DNA from: Betaproteobacteria bacterium | GTDB lineage: Bacteria > Pseudomonadota > Gammaproteobacteria > Burkholderiales > SG8-39 | Reading direction: 5' to 3' | NCBI GenBank assembly: GCA_016234705.1 | Contig: JACRAS010000057.1 | Span: forward strand, 1 to 60,384 | Length of the DNA: 60,384 bases | In this document: piece after piece, positions 25,639-32,238 of the stretch | How the letters are laid out: the number at the start of each line of letters is the position of its first letter | Position numbering within the stretch: position 1 is the stretch's first letter | The notes under the pieces: generated by a model | Told to the model about the DNA's origin: nothing | Databases searched by the model: none | Seen by the model: only the letters and a program-made list of their open reading frames with translations | Position numbers and translations under genes: made by a program

Positions 25639-27354
25639 ATGCTCACCGATACCAACCTCCGCTCCGCCGTCGATGTCCTGTGGGACAAGCTCTGGTCCGG
25701 CGGGTTGTCGAACCCGCTCGACGCCATCGAGCAACTGAGTTTCCTGCTGTTCCTCAAGCGGCTCGACGAGAAGGAGCAGGACAACGAGCGCGCCGCCCGG
25801 CGGCGGGGCGCGAAATTCAAACCCACTTTTCCCAGGAAGGAACTGCGCTGGTCGCACTGGACCCAACTGCCCGCCGGCGATGCGCTCAAGGCGGTGAAAG
25901 AAGAGGTGTTTCCTTTCATCAAAACCCTCGGCGGCGCGGGCGGCTCGTTCGCCGCGCAGATGGAAAACGCCGAGTTCAAGATCAACAAGCCAAGCTTGCT
26001 GATCGAAGCGTGTAAAGCCATCGACGCGTTGCAGATTTCAGCCCAGAACCAGGACGTGCAGGGCGATCTCTACGAATATCTGCTGTCGAAGCTCAATACC
26101 GCCGGCACCAACGGCCAGTTCCGCACGCCGCGCCACATCATTCGTATGATGGTGAAAATGATCGACCCGCACCCCGGCGAGCGCGTGTGCGATCCTGCCG
26201 CCGGCACCTGCGGCTTCCTGGTCAACGCCTGGCAGCACCTGCTTGAAATCCACACCGACCCGCGCGACTTGAGCTACGACGAGGAGGGCTACCCGCACGG
26301 TGTCACCGGCGCGAAACTCCCGCGCGAAATGTTCGCCGAAGACGCGCAACGTCAGGCGATTACCGGCTACGACAGCGATTCGGGCATGACTATGCTGCGC
26401 ATCGGCAGCATGAATCTGATGCTGCACGGCATCACCTCACCCAACTTTCGTTATAGCGATACGCTGTCCAAGGCCTTCGGCGAGGAGCGCTGTTACGACG
26501 TCGTGCTCGCCAACCCGCCGTTCAAGGGCGCCGTCGACGCCGCCGACGTCAACCCCTCGCTGCCCGCCAAGGTCAAGAAAACCGAAATCCTGTTTCTGCA
26601 CCTGTTCTTGCGGCTGCTCGAAAATGGCGGGCGCGCGGCCGTGATCGTGCCGGACGGCGTGCTGTTCGGATCGAGCAAGGCTCATACAGAAATCCGCAGA
26701 CTGCTGATCGAGCAAAACCGGCTCGACGGCGTGATCTCCATGCCCAGCGGCGTGTTTCGCCCGTACGCGGGCGTGTCCACCGCGGTGCTGCTGTTCACCA
26801 AGGGCGGCACCACGGAAAAGATCTGGTTCTACGACATGGAGCACGACGGCTATTCCCTCGACGACAAACGCCAGAAAGTGCCCGAGAACGACATTCCGGA
26901 CCTGCTCGACTGCTGGCGGCAGCGCCGCGATGCGAAGTTCCAGCAAAAGCGCGCCCAGCGCCTCGCCGGACTGCAAAAGCAAATAGCACCACTCAAGACC
27001 GACCGGCTCAGACACCACAAGATCATCCACCGCCTCAAGTTCGAGGAAGTGATCGCGAATGACGGCAAAGCGGACGCCGCGCGCGTAGCGCGCGAACAGG
27101 CCGAGGCGGAGCTCGCTACGCTCCAGGAGCAGATCACACCGCTGCAAACCGAGATCAACCAGCTCGGCCGCCAGTTCTGGGTGACGAAGGACCAGGTCAA
27201 GGCCAACAACTACGATCTCTCCACTAGCCGCTACCGGTACACCGAGCAAGATGAGGTGTTCTATGAAGAACTTGCCGTTACGCTCGAAAGGTTGCGGCAA
27301 CTAGAAGTGGCCGCAACTGCAGATGTTGCAACATTGGAAAAATTACTCGCGTAG
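25639..27354 (+). CDS. hsdM: Type I restriction-modification methyltransferase subunit
   Basis: 571 residues. N6-adenine methyltransferase motifs: DPAAGTCGF (SAM-binding motif I, about 185) and NPPF (motif IV, about 292). The N-terminal helical HsdM domain (LSFLLFLKRLDEKE) precedes them. A C-terminal coiled-coil with LQEQITPLQTEINQL at about 490-515 and the closing SRYRYTEQDE fit the EcoEI/StySBL-type subunits. The start MLTDTNLRSAVD is duplicated as a remnant at 21229. Confidence 0.93.
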   Translation: MLTDTNLRSAVDVLWDKLWSGGLSNPLDAIEQLSFLLFLKRLDEKEQDNERAARRRGAKFKPTFPRKELRWSHWTQLPAGDALKAVKEEVFPFIKTLGGAGGSFAAQMENAEFKINKPSLLIEACKAIDALQISAQNQDVQGDLYEYLLSKLNTAGTNGQFRTPRHIIRMMVKMIDPHPGERVCDPAAGTCGFLVNAWQHLLEIHTDPRDLSYDEEGYPHGVTGAKLPREMFAEDAQRQAITGYDSDSGMTMLRIGSMNLMLHGITSPNFRYSDTLSKAFGEERCYDVVLANPPFKGAVDAADVNPSLPAKVKKTEILFLHLFLRLLENGGRAAVIVPDGVLFGSSKAHTEIRRLLIEQNRLDGVISMPSGVFRPYAGVSTAVLLFTKGGTTEKIWFYDMEHDGYSLDDKRQKVPENDIPDLLDCWRQRRDAKFQQKRAQRLAGLQKQIAPLKTDRLRHHKIIHRLKFEEVIANDGKADAARVAREQAEAELATLQEQITPLQTEINQLGRQFWVTKDQVKANNYDLSTSRYRYTEQDEVFYEELAVTLERLRQLEVAATADVATLEKLLA

Positions 27355-27360
27355 GACGAA

Positions 27361-28479
27361 ATGCCTGTCGTCGAACTTGGTGATATCTGCGAGTTTCTCG
27401 ATCATCGGCGCAAGCCCGTGAGTGAGGAATTTCGGAAATCCGGACCTTACCCGTACTACGGTGCCAACGGTCAACAAGGTTGGATCGATAGATACATTTT
27501 TGATGAACCCTTGGTGCTGCTGGCGGAAGATGGCGGGCATTTCGGCTCAACAACTAAGCCGATCGCGTACAAAATATCTGGCAAGACATGGGTGAACAAT
27601 CACGCGCACGTCTTGAAACCTGGACCACTGTGTGATATCGACTATCTGACGCATGCGTTAAGTTTCTACGATGTCTCCAAGTTCATCGGAGGAACCACGC
27701 GGCCTAAACTCACAAAGGGCAATGCAGAGGTGATAAAGCTACCTCTGCCAGACTTGCCCGAGCAGAAGCGAATCGCAGGGCAGTTGGAGCAAGCAGACCG
27801 GCTGCGCCGCACCCGCCGCTACGCCCTCGAACTCAGCGACACCTTCCTCCCTGCCGCCTTTGTTAAGCTCTTCGGCGATCCCATCCGAAACCTGAAACAC
27901 TGGCCGTCAATCCAGCTTGGAGATGCATGCGAACGTCTGACGGTCGGTTTTGTCGGTTCAATGGTTAATGAATACTGCGATTCCGGGATTCCGTTTCTGC
28001 GCTCTCTAAACGTCAGACGCAATGTCATAGCCCCGAGCGAACTCAAATTCGTCTCGGAAACATTTCACGCCAAACTTAGCAAGTCAGCGCTTCGTCCTGG
28101 CGACGTTGTCTCGGTTAGAACAGGAAAGCCTGGCGTATCTGCGGTAATTCCGGAGTGGATTGCAGAGTCGAATTGCGCCGACCTTATCGTAATAACTGTC
28201 GGCCGCAAACTAGTGCCATTGTTCCTCGCCGAATTGCTTAACCAAAGACTCGGAGATGTTGATCACATTTCCGGGACAACCGGAGCAATCCAAACGCATT
28301 TAAATATTGAGCGCGCCAGGGAACTCGTCATCCCGCTTCCTCCGATCGGAATTCAGGAACGCTTTGCTGAGGTCGTGCGGAGGCACCAACGCTTGCGCGC
28401 AAACCAGTCCGAAGCGCGGCGCGAGGCCGACCACATATTCCGGTCTCTACGCCATAGGACCTTTGGCGAGAACCGCTGA
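27361..28479 (+). CDS. hsdS: Type I restriction specificity subunit
   Basis: 372 residues with two target-recognition halves. Each starts with the usual L-G-D-x-C/A pattern (VELGDICEF at 4-12, IQLGDACERL at about 184) and ends in a helix after PLPxxxEQxR (PLPDLPEQKRIAG, PLPPIGIQERFAE). The TRDs define a bipartite DNA site that cannot be read from sequence. Base composition is clearly lower in GC than hsdR/hsdM, normal for TRDs exchanged by recombination. Confidence 0.9.
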   Translation: MPVVELGDICEFLDHRRKPVSEEFRKSGPYPYYGANGQQGWIDRYIFDEPLVLLAEDGGHFGSTTKPIAYKISGKTWVNNHAHVLKPGPLCDIDYLTHALSFYDVSKFIGGTTRPKLTKGNAEVIKLPLPDLPEQKRIAGQLEQADRLRRTRRYALELSDTFLPAAFVKLFGDPIRNLKHWPSIQLGDACERLTVGFVGSMVNEYCDSGIPFLRSLNVRRNVIAPSELKFVSETFHAKLSKSALRPGDVVSVRTGKPGVSAVIPEWIAESNCADLIVITVGRKLVPLFLAELLNQRLGDVDHISGTTGAIQTHLNIERARELVIPLPPIGIQERFAEVVRRHQRLRANQSEARREADHIFRSLRHRTFGENR

Positions 28480-28685
28480 TGCTCAATCTAACTACGGCAG
28501 TGCGCTTCGACGGCCGCATCCAGTCTGGAAGGACTGTCCCTTGCCGATTGATCTGTGAAAATGACGAAGGTATGGAAGTCGAAGTGGTGGCAACCGGTCT
28601 GAAAGCCAATAGCAGCAAGAGTTTCGGGGCTATTGATAACTATGCTCAGTTTATAAAACCAGCAATTCGTCCAAAATATGTCTAA
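28479..28685 (+). pseudogene. Short 5' gene fragment, possibly HipA-like kinase N-terminus
   Basis: 68 codons whose ATG overlaps the hsdS stop (TGATG). MLNLTTAVRFDGRIQSGRTVPCRL plus CENDEGMEVEVVA resembles the start of HipA-like kinase proteins found next to defence genes; this is from memory of the family and not certain. After ~40 residues the frame changes character. The junction sequence (CTGAAAGCCAATAGCAGCAA) resembles 32178-32198 (CTGGAAGCCAATAACGGCGC). Most likely a truncated gene. Confidence 0.35.
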
Positions 28686-28690
28686 GTAGT

Positions 28691-29497
28691 CTAATTTGAA
28701 GCCAAACGGCCTCTTAATTCGCGGAGACGCCTTCCGATTGGGTGGCTTCGCAATCCTTCGTCGAATACCCGACTTCGAACGAATTGGATTCCCCATTCTG
28801 TTTTCAACGTCTCGTAGCTTTGCCGAATTGCCCTGAAGATGCCTTCGCCCCGCGTGGCATCACGGGCAGCATCCACGGCAGCGTCTATCACGTCAGTTGC
28901 GCGGACGTTCCCTCTCGTCCATCCGGTCGGCCACCCTTTTGCCCGAATCCCTCGAACGTCGAGGCAGCGCCTCATGGCATCTTCGTCCATGAATACCGAT
29001 TCGAAGAGAGGTTCCATGCAAACGGCCAATACAGCGCCCTTGATCAGTTTTGGCGCGCTTGGCCGGATATTTGCCTGTCTACGCTGTTTCATCTCGCCAA
29101 AGCGGGCAGCGGCAAAGTCACGGAATCGAGAATTAAGACTGTTGCTCAGAGAAAGACCTTCGTAAAGCGCAAGCGTCTCAGTCCAACGGCAAGTGGGAGC
29201 TTCTTTATCCCACGGTGGGACTAAGTCCCAAGCAATGACGAAGCAATCAATTTTGTGCATTTTTCGATGGCGTTCCAGAATATCGTCTAAAGGTTCCGCA
29301 ATCGAAGTGGTGCGTCTCAGTGGCGTATTCTTCAGACGCATGGCGGCAACACTCCCCTTGTTGATCCCGAATACCTTGTGAGGAGGAATACAGCCGATCG
29401 CGCGGGGAAGTTCTACACGCCACAATTGGTCGAGGAGGTCGACTTGTGTCCTGTTGTGATAGACGTGCGACCCCTCTACCACAAAGGCAAGTCGCAC
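28691..29497 (-). CDS. Putative TOPRIM/DUF4276-like effector paired with an SMC-like ATPase
   Basis: 268 residues, GTG start at 29497 one base after the ATPase stop; the ATPase's last codons contain the GGAG ribosome site, so the two are coupled. Not confidently assigned. The N-terminus LAFVVEGS (Glu8) and an acidic cluster VIAWDLVPPWD (Asp91, Asp97) resemble the E...DxD layout of TOPRIM or DUF4276 proteins. VCMEPLFESVFMDEDAMRR (Glu162, Glu166) recalls the DUF4276 'E-W-L-x-A-D' helix. Such proteins are nuclease-like partners of OLD/PARIS-type ATPases. No membrane segment or signal. Confidence 0.55.
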   Translation of the reverse strand: MRLAFVVEGSHVYHNRTQVDLLDQLWRVELPRAIGCIPPHKVFGINKGSVAAMRLKNTPLRRTTSIAEPLDDILERHRKMHKIDCFVIAWDLVPPWDKEAPTCRWTETLALYEGLSLSNSLNSRFRDFAAARFGEMKQRRQANIRPSAPKLIKGAVLAVCMEPLFESVFMDEDAMRRCLDVRGIRAKGWPTGWTRGNVRATDVIDAAVDAARDATRGEGIFRAIRQSYETLKTEWGIQFVRSRVFDEGLRSHPIGRRLRELRGRLASN

Positions 29498-29498
29498 C

Positions 29499-30797
29499 TT
29501 ACTTCTCCAAGTCCATCAGGTTTACGTATCGAGCGCCAGGAGGAACGGACGAAAGAAATCTTTTTACGGCGGACTCCGTTCGAAATACGGAATAGCGCGT
29601 GTTGCCCCCTGTTCTGCGAACCAGGCGAATTGCATCGAGTTCCACGTTGTCGAGTAACCATGGACTGTGCGAGGTGAGGATCGCTTGTGTCGCACGCCTA
29701 GGTGCGGCCTGGAGTCGATCGAGCACATCCAAGACAGTCCATGGGTCGAGACCGTTCTCAATCTCCTCGATGCAAAGGAGAGAGGGAGGCGGTCTTCTTA
29801 TAAGCAATGCGAGGATTGCAGTAAGGCGGCGCGTTCCCTCTGAGAGCATCGAAGCCGGAATCTCATATGAACCCTTACCTGCGTAGCCGGTCGGCATTTT
29901 CTCGCGGATACCCCAGTAAACATTCTGCTCGCGTGACGAATTGGTTTCTGACACTACTACTTTGCGAACGTCTGGCAATGCGATATTCATTGCTTCAACC
30001 AACGCCTCTTGCTGTTTGGGTGTTAACTCGTTTAGGAGTGCCGGTAGCGTTTGGCCCTCTTCATCCAGTAGTGGATCGAAGGAACGGCGTTTCGGCAGCG
30101 ATCCTTGGGCCAGACGCTGCGGGCTGAGGCGCAGAAACACGGCTCGCTCCCAAAAACTACGAATCGCTTCGAGCGTGGCGTGGGGGAGGGAGTTATCGCC
30201 CGCGCCGCCAGCCAGTCGACTGAGTGCCAGGCGATCAGGTTCATCGAAAATTCTCTTTCGATCCTCATCGCGCGGAAGAAGTAACCGCCGTCCGGGAGAA
30301 CTCCGATCACCTTCCTTTTCGGTTTCAATGATGGGTACTTCAATCTGGTCACTGCCCTTGACAATGAGTGACTCGGAATGGATGAGCGGTCGTCCATCCA
30401 AAGACTCATTCACCCTCAGTTCATAGCGTGCCTTTGATCCCTTGTGGCTATTCCTCGACCCAGTTTTCCAATTGAGTACCAACTTGAAGTAGCGGGTGTT
30501 CTCTCCGCGACTTCGAATATTGAGCAAATCGTGGATTCCGGAGTACCGCTCGCATGCACGGACGGCATCCTGACGCATCGCTAGATCAAGCCACTGCAGA
30601 GCCTCTAGGACCGTGCTCTTGCCGCTGCCATTTCTACCGATGATTACTGTAAATGGAGAGAGAGAAAGAGGTTCAGGTCGAAACGCAGCCTTAAAGCGCT
30701 CCAGCTTTACTGATTCGAGAAAAAACTGCGGCTGCCGAAAAGTAAGCATGCCGGCTTGATCAGATCGTTTACGCACAATTCGCTTCATGATTGTCAT
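29499..30797 (-). CDS. AAA_21/SMC-like ABC ATPase of a predicted defence pair
   Basis: 432 residues (or about 416 if translation starts at MLTFRQPQFFLES, a more family-like beginning). Walker A is IGRNGSGKST (about 53-62), the ABC signature is MLSEGTRRLTA, Walker B is LLCIEEIENGLDP, and the switch His lies in LTSHSPWLLDN. These are features of OLD-, PtuA- or AriA-type single-chain ATPases that sense phage products and control a nuclease partner. No TOPRIM domain is fused at the C-terminus; the small protein encoded directly downstream would take that place. Confidence 0.8.
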   Translation of the reverse strand: MTIMKRIVRKRSDQAGMLTFRQPQFFLESVKLERFKAAFRPEPLSLSPFTVIIGRNGSGKSTVLEALQWLDLAMRQDAVRACERYSGIHDLLNIRSRGENTRYFKLVLNWKTGSRNSHKGSKARYELRVNESLDGRPLIHSESLIVKGSDQIEVPIIETEKEGDRSSPGRRLLLPRDEDRKRIFDEPDRLALSRLAGGAGDNSLPHATLEAIRSFWERAVFLRLSPQRLAQGSLPKRRSFDPLLDEEGQTLPALLNELTPKQQEALVEAMNIALPDVRKVVVSETNSSREQNVYWGIREKMPTGYAGKGSYEIPASMLSEGTRRLTAILALLIRRPPPSLLCIEEIENGLDPWTVLDVLDRLQAAPRRATQAILTSHSPWLLDNVELDAIRLVRRTGGNTRYSVFRTESAVKRFLSSVPPGARYVNLMDLEK

Positions 30798-30844
30798 TTC
30801 GAAGAGGTTAATTCAACGTCAATGTTATCAGTAGATAGGTCTTT

Positions 30845-31276
30845 TTACTTTGGCCCCGCTGGAGGCTTCAGCGTATCCAGTGCCATCGCCACCTTTCGGC
30901 ACGCATTGACAAGATCGCTGACGATGCGCTCATCGATGTTCAGGTCGCCTTCGTACTCACCCAAGTTTCGGAGTTCATGACACTTGGCCAGTACCCGCCA
31001 CACTTCAGGGCCCAGGCCCAGCGTATGCGGCAGCGCCTGGAACGCGATATACCGATTGGCAGGCCGGTAGCCGTGCCAGCGCAGGGCGGCAAGACAGAAT
31101 GAGTGCGCCGCGTTGTAGGCGAGGTCGAATCGGCTTTCCAGCGAGTTGTCTGTCTTGGCGGCATCCACGAGCCGGGCGTGGCCGGAGCGCTTCAAGCCAG
31201 TAAATTCCTTCGCATCCGGCGGTTCGCTCCGCAACGATTTGCCCGGACCGCTCAGCTTTTCAAGCGCGGAGTTCAT
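30845..31276 (-). CDS. HEPN-domain protein, partner of the MNT gene
   Basis: 143 residues, mostly helical. SRFDLAYNAAHSFCLAALRWHGYR and the later HELRNLGEYEG match HEPN proteins encoded with minimal nucleotidyltransferases. The canonical RX4-6H ribonuclease motif is altered: RN-LGE-Y has no His, but Tyr remains. Its start overlaps the MNT gene by 17 bases. It may be a toxin, or a catalytically weak partner. It ends 47 bases before the ATPase, on the same strand. Confidence 0.65.
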   Translation of the reverse strand: MNSALEKLSGPGKSLRSEPPDAKEFTGLKRSGHARLVDAAKTDNSLESRFDLAYNAAHSFCLAALRWHGYRPANRYIAFQALPHTLGLGPEVWRVLAKCHELRNLGEYEGDLNIDERIVSDLVNACRKVAMALDTLKPPAGPK

Positions 31277-31889
31277 CTTCTCCGCCGATCAACCACAGCT
31301 TGGGCTGGGCGAGAACCCGCGTGACGAAGGCGTTGCCTTGCTTGATCCGCTTTTTCAGGTCCTGTTTTGAATACACCGTCGGGTTCACGGGGCGGCCGAG
31401 GCGCTTGGTCGCATCTTCCAGGCTGACGAAGAGGTCGGCGTAGTTCAGGCTGTCGCTGATCACCATCAGGTCGATGTCGCTTCCCGCCGCATCCTGCTTT
31501 TTCGCGACCGAGCCGTAGACGAAGGCGGCGCTGATGGCTTGCGCGTGCTGTGCCAGCGCCGCGCGCAGGATGTCAGCTAGCCCTGAAGTTTTCAGTATGA
31601 GGCCGCGCAATTCCTCGAATACCGGAGCGGCGGCGTTGGCCTGATAGTGTTTCTGGTTGCCAAGCCGTTTGACGGTGACGAGGCCGGCCGCATCGAGGCG
31701 TCCAAGCTCGCGCTGCACGGCGCCCGTGCCGGAGCCGGCGAGGGCGATGATTTCGTTGGCGTAGAAGCTGCGCGTCGGATTGCCGAACAACAGCCCCAGC
31801 ACGCGCTGCTGGACTTTCGTGAACAGCGCGCCGGCGGTGTCTGTTGCCGGTGTGGCGCGCACTTTTCGGGCCGGTTTCTTTGTTCCCAT
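31260..31889 (-). CDS. Winged-helix plus minimal nucleotidyltransferase (MNT) antitoxin-like protein
   Basis: 209 residues from ATG 31889. Residues 25-95 form a winged helix-turn-helix (RVLGLLFGNPTRSFYANEII, RELGRLDAAGLVTV). Residues 120-200 form the nucleotidyltransferase domain, with YGSVAKKQ (Gly126, Ser127) and SDIDLMVI (Asp138, Asp140), the GS...DxD metal and nucleotide site. MntA enzymes of this type AMPylate a HEPN partner to silence it. The fused DNA-binding domain suggests autoregulation at the inverted repeat just upstream. The start at 31967 is rejected because the operator lies between. Confidence 0.8.
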   Translation of the reverse strand: MGTKKPARKVRATPATDTAGALFTKVQQRVLGLLFGNPTRSFYANEIIALAGSGTGAVQRELGRLDAAGLVTVKRLGNQKHYQANAAAPVFEELRGLILKTSGLADILRAALAQHAQAISAAFVYGSVAKKQDAAGSDIDLMVISDSLNYADLFVSLEDATKRLGRPVNPTVYSKQDLKKRIKQGNAFVTRVLAQPKLWLIGGEDELRA

Positions 31890-31898
31890 AATGGGTAT

Positions 31899-31924
31899 GA
31901 TAAACCCCAAAGTGGGTTTTATCA
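31899..31924 (-). promoter_or_regulatory. Inverted repeat operator candidate upstream of the MNT-HEPN pair
   Basis: GATAAACCC (31899-31907) faces GGGTTTTATC (31915-31924) across a short centre, with one extra T in the second arm, 10 bases upstream of the MNT start. The related half-site ATGGGTATGAT lies between it and the start codon. A natural target for the protein's own winged helix (inference). Confidence 0.45.
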
Positions 31925-31960
31925 ATAGATCTTGAAAGGCAGGCAGCGCCACTGAAGGTG

Positions 31961-32128
31961 GTCGCAAATTGCGACTACCTTTCTTCTTCGCCTGTCGTGC
32001 CTGTTGGTTGATGTCGCAATTTGCGACATCAAAGCGGCATGATCTTGCAACTCACTTGAATGTCGGGGCTTTGGCGTCATGGGAGAAGGCATGTGCTTCC
32101 GGAGGTGGTCACAATCTGCAACCACCTC
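31961..32128. repeat. Cluster of palindromic repeats
   Basis: GTCGCAAATTGCGAC (31961-31975), GATGTCGCAATTTGCGACATC region (core 32013-32027, arms extending to 32010-32030) and a degenerate GGAGGTGGTCACAATCTGCAAC (starting 32101) with GAGGTGGT/ACCACCTC arms. The spacing is irregular and there are no conserved-length spacers, so it is not a CRISPR array. The same core occurs at 21329-21341. Confidence 0.55.
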
Positions 32129-32238
32129 GTCGGGATCGGTGCTGCTGAGCAGAAATCTCGGTGGAAAATATAGGTAATCGGCCTGGAAGCCAATAACGGC
32201 GCGGAGTTTCAGCCAGCGCTGCTCTTGCACCCCACCCT

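Larger units (their letters stand above)
31890..32238. other. Non-coding region between the MNT gene and dnaE2
   Basis: About 350 bases. It holds the inverted repeat upstream of the MNT gene, three palindromic repeats (31961, 32013, 32102) and a stretch similar to 28591-28625. The only long frame (31922-32230, minus) translates the palindromes themselves and has no family features. Confidence 0.6.

Noticed and set aside
31961-32128. Possible CRISPR array
   Set aside because: Only three palindromic copies with irregular spacing and no equal-length spacers; no cas genes.
31922-32230. 102-codon minus frame before dnaE2
   Set aside because: It mostly translates the palindromic repeats and has no ribosome site or family match.
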